From: Sternotherus odoratus
Taxonomy: Eukaryota; Chordata; Testudines; Kinosternidae
Direction of reading: 5' to 3'
Length of the DNA: 64,000 bases
Assembly (NCBI GenBank): GCA_032164245.1
Contig: JAVMKO010000003.1
Span: 92,255,890-92,319,889 of the forward strand
Part shown: piece by piece, positions 34,849 to 46,104 of the stretch
How positions within the stretch are numbered: the first letter of the stretch is position 1
Layout of the letters: every line of letters starts with the position of its first letter
Program-made: the position numbers and the translations under genes
The notes under the pieces: generated by a model
Told to the model about the DNA's origin: nothing
Databases searched by the model: none
What the model saw: only the letters and a program-made list of their open reading frames with translations

Positions 34849-34974
34849 TCGGGTGACCAGATATCCCTATTTTATAGGGACAGCCCCGATATTTGGGGCA
34901 TTTTCTTCTATAGGAGCCTATTAGCCCCCTCACCTCCTATCCTGATTTTTCACACTTGCTGTCTGATCACCCTA
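34849..34974. mobile_element. Short hAT MITE inserted in the DIRS relic
   Basis: The ends (T)CGGGTGACCAGATATCCC and GTCTGATCACCCTA are inverted. The flanks are identical, GTCACAAT at 34841-34848 and 34975-34982. At 126 bp it is a minimal member of the TAGGGTGACCAGA family, with the internal wording TTTATAGGGACAGCCCCGAT. Confidence 0.88.
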
Positions 34975-35263
34975 GTCACAATCCATGGGTTGAAAAACTC
35001 TCCTCTACCCGTCAGGAGAGCACTGGCCTACTATTTAAACAGAATAGAAGTATTTAGAAAATCACTAAGACTTTGTTAATCTCCGTAACAGAGAGGTCAA
35101 AAGGTTCTGCAAGTTCATCCCAGATACTATAAAACTGAATTTTTAATGGAATCAAAACATGCCACGAAGTGGCCATGGTGGGATCCACTGTCCATCAGGG
35201 CTTGCTCCACTAGAGTGCAAGTTGTTCTAGCAGCATCACTGTGAAGTCTACCAGGATCAAACA

Positions 35264-35791
35264 CAGTAGAACCTCAGAGTTCTGAACATCAGAGTTACAA
35301 ACTGACCAGTCAACCGCACACCTCATTTGGACCCGGACATATGCAGGCAGCAGCAGAGACAAATAAAAAAAGGAAATAGAGTAAAAGAGAGTACAGTATA
35401 GTGCTGTGTTAAACATAAACTATTAAAAAAAGGGGGGGAGGGGAGGTTACATTTTTTTTTGACAAGGTAAGGAACCTGTTTCTGTGCTTGTTCTCATTTA
35501 AATTAATGTGGTTAAAAGCAGCCTTTTCTTTCTACATAGTAAAGTTTAAAAGCTACATTAAGTCATTGTTCAGTTGTAAACTTGAAAGAACAACCATAAT
35601 GTCTTTTTCAGAGTTATGAACAATCCCCATTCCCGAGGTGTTCGTAACTCTGAGGTTTTGTTTAGGGAGAGCAGATAGCAAGTGTAAAATTGGAATGGGG
35701 TGGGGAGTAATAGGGGCCTATATAAGACAAAGTCCAGAATATCAGGACTGTCCCTATAAAATCAGGACATCTGGTCACCCTAGTTATACTG
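35264..35791. mobile_element. Tigger-like element in the DIRS recombinase, itself interrupted
   Basis: The left end CAGTAGAACCTCAGAGTTC and the inverted AACTCTGAGGTT at about 35645-35656 are terminal repeats of a Tigger-type element. The final bases (ATACTG at 35786-35791) appear only after a 120-bp hAT MITE. Removing both joins the DIRS recombinase on either side. The TA duplication is degraded. Confidence 0.6.
35663..35782. mobile_element. Short hAT MITE, reverse orientation, inside the Tigger end
   Basis: The ends TAGGGAGAGCAGATAGC and CATCTGGTCACCCTA, with internal GGACTGTCCCTATAAAAT, match the 34849 copy in opposite orientation. The flanks GTTTTGTT and GTTATACT match at 5 of 8 bases, an eroded duplication. 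Confidence 0.75.
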
Positions 35792-36250
35792 TGTTTTAAA
35801 GCAGCCAGTTGGGCATCAATGTATCTTATTCCAAGACACTACAGCCTGACTGAGACTTTCTGGACCACAGAGTAAAGCAGTTCTTAAATAATTAAATCTA
35901 GTTCCCACTCCCTTAATACAGTCACTGCTTGGGAGTCACCAGCAGTGGTATATGGATATGGACAATCACCTGAAGGAAAATGGGAAGTTCTTTGAGATAT
36001 GTTGTCCATATGCACAATACCACACTTCCATCCCCTCTGCCCTGGCATCCCTATCTGGGGTTTCTGCAGTGAGAAGGAACCAAGTGGAAGCCGGTGCGTG
36101 AGGGCTCAGGAGCATGAAGGCTCTGTGGTACATGCGTGTTGTCGAGCACCACTGGCCCAAAAGACTCCAGTCTCAGGTTCATTAGTTGTATGTGCACCAC
36201 CAGCAGAATGTGCTTATGGACCACACATGTCCATTTACTGTACCGAAAAG

Positions 36251-36885
36251 TAACTTCCCATTCTGTGCAGAATTCAAGGCAAAAGTCTTTGGCTTTATGT
36301 GAATTTTTTGTTCTCTTGATACTTTAAGTAAAGTTTGTCCATCAGAAAAAATTCAACCAAAGAGTGAAGTGTCCTCTTAAATATGCATAATTGGTGATGC
36401 GGAACCAGTAGTTCATCCAGTGTGTTTAAATATATAGTTATTGTTTTATTAATTTCAATTACAAAAGTTATGCTGTTTATTAAAAGACAGAAAATTATTT
36501 TAATACATGGGTGTGTATTGGGGAATGCTTCTGGAGTTTCCTTCCTTTCCAACCCATGCTTTACTCCTCAATAGGAAAACTACCAAATAAACCACAACAG
36601 AGAATCATCTTGCTGGTGTGAACTGAGAGATCTTCAGAGCCCATCATCAGAGGGGCATCATTTGATAAGGCTGTGAGGCGCTTGCTTTCTTAGGGGAAGA
36701 ATATGCTGCATCTTATAGCCCCTGTTGGCCTATAGTATATATGCATTAAATCACATTTGACTTTGGTGAAGGTTGTGCTAGAATAAGTAGGCCCAAGCAA
36801 TGAGCTTGGGTTAATTTTGCCTTGTGCTTGAGAAAATACTGTTTCTAAATATTCCTCCTGATGTATGTTTGTTTTGGCTCATTAG
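36251..36885. other. End of intron 3, unassigned
   Basis: No repeat or gene recognised. Exon 4 begins at 36886. Confidence 0.3.
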
Positions 36886-37030
36886 CAAATATTTGAATGA
36901 GTGTGAAGAAAGCAAGGATCAAGCTTCTAAGATCAGCCGGAATCATGGTGAATTCTTAGCACAGCTTTCTGGATTCCTGGACATAAACATCAGAGGAAAA
37001 GAGGAACCACACAAACATTTAATTTCAAAG
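36886..37030 (+). CDS. CCDC170: CCDC170 exon 4
   Basis: The acceptor CTCATTAG is followed by one base completing the split codon, then KYLNECEESKDQASK and a FLAQLSGFLD segment that matches the human family pattern (EFLTQLRDCLD). The donor AAG|GTGTTT is weaker than the others in this gene. The exon is 145 nt and restores phase 0. Skipping exon 3 or exon 4 alone would break the frame, whereas losing both together would not. Confidence 0.93.
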
Positions 37031-39125
37031 GTGTTTATGTGCAGTTATTTTTCCCTACATACTGAAGAGACTTGTTAAATATTTAACTGCATTGTATTGC
37101 TCTAATAGAGATTAATATGGAAGGGTGCACTGTCTTTGAACTATTTGGTTTGATGTAGAAAATTGAATACGGCAATTTTCTTTTATAATAGAAAAAGAGA
37201 ACACTTGTTTAAACAACTTAAATGTTAAAGATCAGAATTTTGTTGTCAAATAAGGATACACAGAGCATATTACCAAATAAACTAGTGTTTACAAATATTG
37301 GCCTGGTTTTCAGAGATGCTGATCTCCCACAGCTCTTCTTGAACTAAGAGAGGCCTTAGGTATGTTCCTATAATATAAACTTACAATTATGATTGCTAAG
37401 TACAAATCAAGAAAATATATATAATTGAATGCTTATCTAAAATATTGAAAACTATAAAATCCCCACATGATCATTCTGGCACCACTCTTAACACTCATTT
37501 AATGTAGTCGTGCCAGTAAACAGAAAAATTTTCAATGACACATACTGAAACAACCTTAATTCTAAACCTTTACCAAAACACTCACAATTACTACAAGGTA
37601 CAATTGAATCTTATTAATTCATTATGCATGGTTCTGAGAGAATGTAATACAAAATCTTTAATATCTTTCTCCTCCAGCATTTCCCCAATTTTTGAAAGTC
37701 CCATTCAGGAAAATGAAAACAATGGCATCCTCTACTCACCTTTAATACATCTTTTGCACTCTAGTTAGTCTTTCACCTCCACTTCTCTTCTAAGGGGCAC
37801 ACTGAAAGCAGCTTGTATTAGAACAAAGTATTTGTTCTGGATCCCGCCCCCCCCCTTATCTATGTCTTTTTTCTCTCAGCAATGACTAGCGTTAAAGACA
37901 GAATAGGATCACCTTCACCTTTAGTCATACTTCAAGTAGGACTCAAGGGGATGTAAAATCCTGTATTTTTCTGCTCGTTTTGAAGTTTCATGAGATATTC
38001 CCCACCCCAGATTTGTAGGATCCCAACAAGGGCAGTCAGGGCCAAGGGACAGAGCAGTGGCAAACCTGAGGCTGTGGGAGTAGCAGCTAAGTTTGTAGTC
38101 AGGTCCAGGTCAGTGTTGCTACCAAGGGTCAGAGTCTAAGGTTTCAAGGTTCGAGTCAGGTGGCGAAGTTCAAATCAAGCTGAGATTGAGCAGGAAAGGT
38201 TATGGCAGCAACAGAGGAGCTAGTTGCCTGGAAGCTTCCTGGAATGCTCCTTGGGTTTATATAGGGCACTGAGCCAAGCAGGAGCCATGGGGCTGTCAGA
38301 CTCCTGAGGTAGAACTTCCCATGGTTCGCATCCACAGTGAGTCATGGGAAATGGAGTGCAAGTTGGTTACAGCTGCGGCAGGGTGGCAGACTGGATCTGC
38401 CAGTTACCTGGTAGTTTTGCAGGCTTGGGTTCTAGACCTGTGGGGCTTTACCATCCGTGGAGTTGCTGCAGCATTACCTCAACAGGTCAAGATCATGCTT
38501 GGGGCTCATCTTTCCCTGGCTGCTACTTCAAAGAGCTCCCCAAATCCGTTTTGTTACGAGATAGCCTTACCCTCTCCTACGGTCAAGAAGGGTCTGCTGC
38601 CAAATCACATGGCTCCCTATGACTCAGAATATTTCAAATGTAAAATCACTTCTCAATGTCTTGTGCTGGTTTCCCATTCCAAAGGCTTGCTAGCCATAAA
38701 TCTAATGGAAACGCTGTCTGCTTCCCACATGAAGATAGTTGTATAATCTATTTTTGTTTTCTGCCTGGCCTTATCACCAGTGTGGACATGCAGAAATGAC
38801 AACAGCCCTCCAGATGATAGTGCTTGATCTAGTGCTGAGAATTTGTACGTGGATAACTAAACAAATTAACATTTGCTATGCTAAGCCATACTTTTCTTGT
38901 GGTATATTATGGGCTCCAGTTTCTCTTCTCTTTCTACTTTGTTTATAAGGAAACATTGGAAATTAATAGCAGAATGTAGTCCTAGATCTGACCCTAAAGG
39001 TTTTACAAACAACATTTTTATGATGTTGAGGAACAGAAAATGCACTTAAATGAGTGAAGACAATTAACAGGAAACAGTGTCAGAATTATAGTAATATGTA
39101 CTATTTGAATTGTATGTCTGTCTAG
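37031..39125. other. Intron 4, mostly unassigned with an LTR-like patch
   Basis: About 37990-38330 contains CTTCCTGGAATGCTCC and a TATA-like GGTTTATATAGGGC. This pattern is seen in reptilian LTR-type repeats, but no ends were found. The + frame 38321-38746 (141 codons) has no recognised motif. The rest is AT-rich. Confidence 0.3.
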
Positions 39126-39311
39126 GTCAATGAGATGCATAAAGAAAATACAATGCTAAAAGAGCAGATTGTCACTCTTGCAGAGGCTATCAATGTTCAT
39201 GAGATAGAGTCAAAAGCTAGCAGAGAAACCATCATGAGGCTTGTTTCAGAAGTCAGCAAAGAGCAGAAAAAGACTGTAGCCTACTGCCAAGATATGGACA
39301 AGCTTAGCAAG
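39126..39311 (+). CDS. CCDC170: CCDC170 exon 5
   Basis: The acceptor TGTCTAG starts 62 codons beginning VNEMHKENTMLKEQIV and including INVHEIESKASRETIMRL, one of the best conserved coiled-coil blocks of the family. It ends DKLSK|GTAAAT. The exon is phase 0 at both ends and has no internal defect. It covers roughly residues 222-283. Confidence 0.95.
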
Positions 39312-40814
39312 GTAAATTATTTTCTAGTGTGCATGTCTGTTTGGTTTAGGGATCTATTTCTAGAAATGAAAAATTCATTTTTCAGTGGAAGAACATGGTG
39401 TGAAATGAAAGTAAATGATGGTAAGATTTCAACATATGCTATTACCAGCAAAAGTTAGTTTGGAAAACTCTTATCAGGCCAGGGTATTGGTTGGAGATTT
39501 TTTTTTTATGCTTAGTTTTTAAAAAAGTATCTTCTGTTTTCATTTCAAGTTCATGAAGTCTCAAGAATATTAGGAGATTAAAATGCTTTTGTTAGAGAGC
39601 TCTGCTTTAGTGTTGATGTTTCCACTCTCATTTAACAACTGTACCCCCGGTTATTGCCTTCTCCAAGTGGTAGCTGGGTGGATGTTGTGTAAGTCAGCAT
39701 GAATGTATAGAACTATTGATTCTTCCATAGAGAATCAGGAGTATCCGCAGATGCAATTGGAGCTAGATTTTTTTTAAAAAAATTGCTGTAAAATTTGTTC
39801 TTCAGAAATAGAGAGAAATTCATTGAATAATATTTAACAAAATGTTTTCCTAAAGATTCCACTTAAAGAACTGGTAGTGAAGTATCTTGTCTGTCAGATA
39901 CCAGATTATTTGTATGGTACAATAAACTCATATTTCATAATCATAAATAGTCATTTCACTTCCACACTGAGAAATCCTGGCTAGCGTCATGATTCCACAA
40001 TCCATGATTCAAAATCCACTGAAGTCAGTTGGAGTTTTTCATTGAATTCAGTGGCCTTTGGACCCGGCCTGTAATATGCACAATTTTTTATGAATACACG
40101 GAATATCTGAGATATTGGCATTTTCTTGTCTGCAGTTCCAACATTTGCTGTGATTGGCAAGACCATCCTAAAATTATAATTAAAAATGTGTTAAATACAT
40201 ATATTGACCTGAGAAATTATAACTATGAAGCTGTTCAGCATTTAATTAACATAGAACTTGATTACATTTTTCAACTTGCATTTGTTTGTTTTTTTAAGAT
40301 TTATGCATCAGCTGACTTGTAAATATGACTCTTAAAAAGAAAGTTTTTTTAAAAAATTAATGGTTTGCTATAACCCATTAAACTTAAAATGAGAAAGAGG
40401 CACAATAATTGTGCTCCTTTTAAATTATTTTATCCAATGCGTCATTTCAGTACTGTGGTCTTTTGATGCAACTTTATCTGTTTGGATATTTTAAAGAAAT
40501 AAACTGAGATTATAACTGGTTAATTCTCACATTTATGTTGACTAGCTGCTATTGTTCTGCACCTATGAAAGGAAATCCACAGACTGATGAAGTAATATTA
40601 TAATTGAAATAGACCTCCCTTCATTCTTTGCTATAATAGCCATAATTTGATTCTTGGCATTGGCATAATTTCTGTTAAGAGGATCTCTTTATAAAGAAGG
40701 GAAATAAAATGGAACTATGCCAAGATTATTTGGCAGTTCTAAAATTAGTTTAGTAATGAGTAATGACAGTATTTACTTAATATGTTTTTGTTTCTTTGTT
40801 TATTCTTAAATGTA
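39312..40814. other. Intron 5, first part, unassigned
   Basis: AT-rich, with nothing assigned. Confidence 0.3.
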
Positions 40815-41035
40815 TTTGACACCGGGATTATCACATTGCAACAAATCTGACCAACTAAGTCTGGTATCCTGCCTCCCGCAGTATTTGAAACCTGATGCTT
40901 CTGGAGAAGGCAAATTACTCCCTGTAAATGTACCAACCTGGTCATGTAAAGTTGTACCTTGTGGGAAGGGAAATTCCTCCCAATTCTTAGTTGTTAATCA
41001 AACAGTGCCCTGAAGTGTGAAGGATTAAATTCCTT
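40815..41035 (+). repeat. Probable CR1-related 3' fragment
   Basis: ACTAAGTCTGGTATCCTGCC followed by CCCGCAGTATTTGAAACCTG and GATGCTTCTGGAGAAGG resembles the CR1 3' UTR family wording (TCCAGTATCCTG...CAGATGCTTCAGAGGAAGG). The copy is diverged. Confidence 0.45.
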
Positions 41036-41465
41036 GCTACGTTGTAATCCCAGCTAGTTTGGCTGTGGAGTTTATTCTTATTCACATTTATCTCTAATCC
41101 TTTAAAAAATATTGTTAGTATCCTAGGGCAAAGAGTTTCAGACTGATTAAATGAAACAAAAGCACATTTTGAGTTTAGTCTGTTTTAAAATATTTTGGCT
41201 TCTTGTTCTTATTTCACAGCAGACGGTATGCAGCACTGTTCTCTATACCATTAATTATTTTATATACCCCTGACTTATCTGTTGCCTCTATCTCTTTCGC
41301 AAACTGATGACTGGATCATCACAAAGAAGAGGAAATGTACTTGGCAAATGCTGTTAGTTCACACAAGAGGAAGCCAGGGTCATGGCTCTATACCTGTGAG
41401 ATCCAATGAGATCTATGAGAGTATTCCTAGGATGTTGGAGTATTCACAGAGCAGCAGCCCCTTTG

Positions 41466-41530
41466 CCTATATGTTATCATGAGATACTGGAGCATAGGTT
41501 GCCTATGCTCCAGTATCTCATGGTAACATA
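41466..41530. repeat. Near-perfect 29-bp hairpin flanked by 9-bp direct repeats
   Basis: The arm 41470-41498 pairs with 41502-41530 with one mismatch and a 3-nt spacer. The bases GCCCCTTTG occur on both sides (41457-41465, 41531-41539). It could be a tiny foldback insertion with a target duplication or a local inverted duplication. The loop is too short for a normal pre-microRNA. Confidence 0.75.
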
Positions 41531-41689
41531 GCCCCTTTGGGACCTTTGCTATCATTGTCTGTGTATTCCTGCTGTGTACTCTCCCTATAAAGGACATAGA
41601 AGGACTATGCAAGAATTAACTTCCTCTGGAATTTCTAAAGATGATTTTACAGGATGCTAGATAGGGCTGCTGTCCTGCCTCACCTACCC

Positions 41690-43620
41690 AGCCTTGTCCC
41701 CAAAACTTGCAGAGTCCAGACTCACCGGCATATGTGCAATATGCTCAGCCATTTAATGGTATCATCATCAGCCACATGGAGAGCCAGTAGCCTGCTGTCG
41801 AAATAAGTCAGTGGGCACTCAACAATATGTGACATAGTCTGAAGATGACCATAGCTGCATTGCTAGAAAAAACAAATGTAAAGAGATTGGCCACATAGTG
41901 CCCTGTTCTCTTTGAAACCAGGTCAGAGATGAACCCAGGTGCCTTACCAAATCAAAACTTGATGGACAGGTTGAGTCAGTGATGAGAGAGTGATTAATAA
42001 CTGTCATCATTGACCACTCATTGCACCAAACAGATACCACTGTCATGTCCTGTGGTGGCATAAATGAGCATAAAGAGCATTGTGATGGGCTTGGACTAGG
42101 GCTAAAGGCCTCCAGTTGAAGGTCTCATAATCCTACCACACCCCATTCCAGAGAGGAATAGAAGATAAGTCCTCCAAGTGGCCTAGAGTGTCTTAAGGGG
42201 AAGCAGAGGGACTGCAGGACCAGCCAGTTGGGGGCCAGGAGGGCCAGATGAAAAGGAGCAGCAGAGACAGTCATCTGGCAGTTTCTGCCTGGAGCTGGAA
42301 GAGAGAGAACTGTGTTCCTGGCTGGCTGAAAGAACACCAGGACCATGGAAATCTCAGTGCAGGCAGGGACCTGGAGTTAAGAAGGACTTCCTGCTGGCTG
42401 AGGGGACTGAGCAAGAACACAGCCCATGGAGGGCTTCAGGAAGACACTGTCTTAAGGGAGGAAGCCCTGGAGGTATGGCCCCATGCCAGGGCTGGGAGAA
42501 GGTAAAGACTGTATATATCAGAAGGGGTTTGTTCTGTTCCATCTATAGACAGTGTGTGAGATTTGGCTGGAGGGCTGAGTCATTGAAGACTTGCCAAAGA
42601 AACCATGGCGGGCGCTCATGAAAGGTGGGTGCCAACTCCATTACAGGCGTCTAGAAGACAGGTGAGCTGGTAGGTAGTCAAAGAGGTCCGATACAACGCA
42701 GGTCACTATTCTCATGGATCTTAGCCAGCAGCATGACAAAGACCTTTTCATGGCAAATATGGGATGGTGCTATGTTAAGTATTGGTAGCCATGGCACCAG
42801 AGTCCTGCTAACAGTATGCATAGCTTTGTTAAGCTCCATATCAATCGACCTCACGTGAGATGAGCAACACCAGACAAGAGCACAGTACTCTGCTGTTGAA
42901 TAGCAGAGGGAAAGGGCTGATGATCTAAACTTACAGGAGCTTGCATTCCAGGTTGAAAATGTTTAACTCCTGGCTTGCATTTGCATTATGCAGATAGAAT
43001 ACACTAGAAACAGTCTTAGAAAAGCTCAGCTGCAGGTGCCATTGACTACAATACTCTGCCAAGAACTTCACATCTTCATTCAAGACCGTGTCAATTTCTG
43101 AGAAGGACAGTTTGGGGGCTACAGCAGATGTCGTCAACACAGATGAACTTGTGCATAGATGAACATAGCTGTCAGGTCATTGATGTACAAATTTGACAGT
43201 ATTCGTGAAAGAACTGACCCTTGAGGGAGGCCATTGATTTGACACTTCCAAGAGTTACAGCAGTTGGCCAGGTGTACTCTAAACTGCCTGTGTTAGAGAA
43301 AGAGAGCTCCATTACTTTGAACACCCAACATACTTTGAGAGAGTTTAAACAAAACGTCTCTGTGCCAAACTGTGTCATAGGTGGCGGTCAAATCCAAGAA
43401 GATGGCTCCTGTCCTTAGATTTTGTCAAAAACCGTTTTCGATAAAGATGGTCATGGTCAGGGCTTGATCACAGGTGCTGTGTCCTTTCCCAGACTGAGCA
43501 ATAGTCACATACGGGCAGCTGTAGGCTCAAGGGGAAAGGTGGCTAGTTTGATATTGACATTCCTCACCTCCATTTTCCAACTTTGGCCCCATGGTGGTAG
43601 GAATTTTGCTACTTTCACCA
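41690..43620 (-). mobile_element. Jockey-superfamily-like LINE relic
   Basis: On the minus strand, reverse-transcriptase landmarks appear in order from right to left. FLDLTATYDT lies at about 43380-43410. LPQGSVL followed by NLYINDL is near 43180-43230. A CVDD (YADD position) is near 43130. The conserved YCSQWHLQLSFSKTV segment is at 43010-43070 and an AEYCALVW-like block at 42860-42900. The C-terminal QTMSHIVECPLT is near 41810-41845. Frameshifts and stops separate them. An LTR-like insertion lies at 42081-42645. The exact LINE clade is not resolved. Confidence 0.65.
42081..42645. mobile_element. LTR-like insertion splitting the LINE
   Basis: This block interrupts the minus-strand LINE. It starts TGTGATGGGC and ends CTCCATTACA, giving TGT...ACA ends. 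The flanking pentamers AGCAT and GGCGT match at 3 of 5, so a target duplication is doubtful. No coding region is seen. Confidence 0.5.
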
Positions 43621-44385
43621 GGGCATGATGTGGCCCTACACAGTCCCAGTTTTTACAGTTCTCTTTCTTTGAAAGTCTCCCCATCATGCTTCTAATCTGA
43701 TTTATTCTTCATCTCTCCACCTCTCTCTCATCTATGCCTTCTTTGAGATGAGACAACCAATCAATACTTGAATATTTGCAGTTTCCTTATGTGCTATTAT
43801 AACCTTTTCTCATTTAGCCATTCCCCTGTTTTGTGTGGAAATAATCCTGGTATGCTTGTCACTTTTTTTTTAAACCCCCAGGGGCCTATTATTCAGATGT
43901 CTTCATGGAGTGTGCTGAGATGTTGCCTTGATCTTTTCCTATATCACTAATTTAGATCCCATCAATATATGCAAGTAGATTTAAATTTTACACCATTTAT
44001 TCTAGTGTGCATTACCAGCACTTGTCTGTGTTAAATTTCATTCATCACTGAGATTCCCTGTCACCGTTTTTTCATAATGAAAGTCATCACAATCTAGCAA
44101 TGTATCTATAGATCTAAGTAATTTTGTGTCCTATTCAAATCTTACTTTCCCATTCACTATACCATGAAGATAATTGATACTAAATGCATGTGGGAGTCCT
44201 ATTTGCCTTAATAGGAATTCTTACTGTGAAAGACTTGCAAGATTGGGCCCATAATGAACAACTTTGGTCCTAATGCTGCTAGTTCCTGCACCTCTCTTCT
44301 AGTCACCTCTTCATGCTGAAAATTAGCCATTTAGTCCCCATTCCTAATTTTTGATCTGCAGTAAGACTGTTTTTTTGTATTTTAG
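43621..44385. other. End of intron 5, unassigned
   Basis: AT-rich. No gene or recognised repeat before exon 6. Confidence 0.3.
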
Positions 44386-44703
44386 GATCTAGACAGTGCT
44401 TTAACAGCCAAACAGAGTCTAGAGAAGGAGATCAGAAGCCTCCAAGATAGGCTGGCTGCTAGCCAGAGGGCTTGGGAAGCCTCAAAGCAGGAACTGCACC
44501 ACCTGAAGAGATGTTCAAGTGAGATGGATGGGAATCTGAAAAGCAGCATAGATGAGGCCAGGACTGCTCAGAGCCTGCTGAGTGCTTTCAAAGAGCAAGT
44601 TGCTACCCTTCTCAGCAACAGTTCTGTGACAGTTAAATCCTCTGAGGAGGCCATCGTGGAGAGAATTCGAGAACTGGGCCACAGGGAAGAGAGCAAAAAG
44701 ATA
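44386..44703 (+). CDS. CCDC170: CCDC170 exon 6 (largest visible exon)
   Basis: The acceptor GTATTTTAG starts DLDSALTAKQSLEKEI and runs 106 codons to REESKKI at donor ATA|GTAAGT. The middle contains a coiled coil (SSEMDGNLKSSIDEARTAQS) and a short less-helical stretch (LLSNSSVTVKSSEEA). The exon is phase 0 at both ends and covers roughly residues 284-389. The intron that follows is about 11 kb and is the most transposon-rich downstream intron. Confidence 0.95.
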
Positions 44704-45854
44704 GTAAGTGGATTGCTTCTGTATCTGTTCAATGCTTGATTTTTGTATGACTCCTTTTCCATATTAGCTATAATTCCATACTCTGCATGTATGTGTTGCA
44801 TTTATGATAGAATCTTAAATAATGTGGTCCTATAATATTTTTTTCACAGGACTCCTGTCTCATTCTGTATGCAAATTGGACAGGCCTGGGCCCAGAGCAA
44901 CTTTGGATCATTCACTGAAGTTGTAGAGTTTGTTTTGAAGCTGGGGTAGTCATCAAGTAAGACAGGAGTCCTCAGGGAGGGGAAAGGATGCTCCTCTGTT
45001 TAAGACACTGAATTGGGTTTCACTTTGGTGTGACTTTGGACAAATTACTTGATCACTTCGTTCCTCAGTTCCCCCATCTGTAAAATGGGGTCTCACAGGG
45101 TTATTCTGAAAGTAAATACAGTAATGTTAGTTGATCAACTGTGCCTGTGAGTGGCGTCATAGAAAGTCAATGAATGAAGGAAAAATTCCTCTCTGAGTAG
45201 AGTTTTGATGTTGTGCAGTGTATGAGGCATAGGACATACATTAAACAATGAAGAAAAAAATCTGCTTCCTTCACTGATCAGTCCATTGTGCACAGTGAAT
45301 AAGTCATGGGTTCTCTGAGGGGAAAAATAAGAAGTGGTTATATAATTAAAGACTGAAGGCCAGATCATACATCACTTTGACAGCCCTTGCAGCACCCTGA
45401 TGAGGGAGTGGGTGTTATGTTAATCACTACAGATGTTTTGAACCAGAAACACTTCATTGGGACCCTTGGGGAGGCTGTTGTATGAGCAGTCTTAAGGGCA
45501 GCATTAGCTCCTGGAGCAGGCAGAATTGAGGAGGCACCAAGGTAGCTTTAGAGCTCCTCATCCAGGGATGCTCTTGAGAGGTACAGCACAAAATCTAGCT
45601 CTGTAGCCAACCCTAATTTTGGCATTTCCTAACACTTGGTTGCTTCACTTTGTAGCCTTAATATTCATTTAATGCAGCTTTTTTGTATAGAACTTCCTAG
45701 TCTTTTTAAAAAAAGGAAATGAATTCCATCATGTGCAACTATTTGCTGTATGCTACTAGAACATTGTGGACTGCACAAACTGTGCAAGGAATGAGACAGC
45801 AGCCTTTATAATCTTTCTTATGCATCATAATCTATTATGTGGAAGAGGCTATAG
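44704..45854. repeat. Intron 6 start with a MIR/CR1-like fragment
   Basis: At about 45060-45120 CCTCAGTTCCCCCATCTG and TAAAATGGGG match the conserved core wording of old amniote SINE/CR1-type repeats. The remainder is unassigned. Confidence 0.4.
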
Positions 45855-46104
45855 CAGCGGGTCTCAAACTTATTGAGCCCGCGACCCCTTTCTGTGCGCC
45901 ATCGGCGTGCCGCGACCCCTCCGGTCCGGCGGCCGGCTGTGGCGCGACCGCCGCCCCCTCCCCGCCGTGGCCGGGTGGCCGGGTGCGCCCGCCCCCCTCC
46001 CCCGGCCCCGCCGCCGCAAGTTGCGTCGGCAGGAGCTCGCAACCCCCTGAGGGAGCGCTCGGCGACCCCCCAGGGGGTCACAACCCCCAGTTTGAGAAAC
46101 CCTG
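45855..46104. mobile_element. hAT (Charlie-like) MITE
   Basis: The ends CAGCGGGTCTCAAACTT and AGTTTGAGAAACCCTG are inverted. The flanks GGCTATAG and GGCTATAA match at 7 of 8. The core is extremely CpG- and GC-rich. It is related by termini to the 13282-13505 element. Confidence 0.8.

Larger units (their letters stand above)
33430..36250 (+). mobile_element. DIRS-type retrotransposon relic (RT, RNase H, tyrosine recombinase)
   Basis: Broken + frames follow DIRS order. At about 33480-33620 FLILKKKEGWESILDLWNLT-like wording and KFKFRMVSLTLIIP match the start of a DIRS reverse transcriptase. At 33940-34020 IQFIGVILDSSTSRAY matches the RT/RNase H connection. Near 34470-34600 is RNase H wording (fragments like MFYINRQS). 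At 35206-35214 an STR codon run sits where DIRS tyrosine recombinases have HSTR. The recombinase continues at 35796-35870 (KAASWAS...YSL). Stops and frameshifts make it dead. It is split by insertions at 34849, 35264 and, inside the latter, 35663. Confidence 0.7.

Noticed and set aside
38321..38746. 141-codon + ORF in intron 4
   Set aside because: No recognisable motif, no splice or promoter context, and it overlaps repeat-like sequence.
41466..41530. Pre-microRNA gene
   Set aside because: The stem is long enough but the 3-nt loop and flanking direct repeats fit a foldback insertion or template-switch event better.
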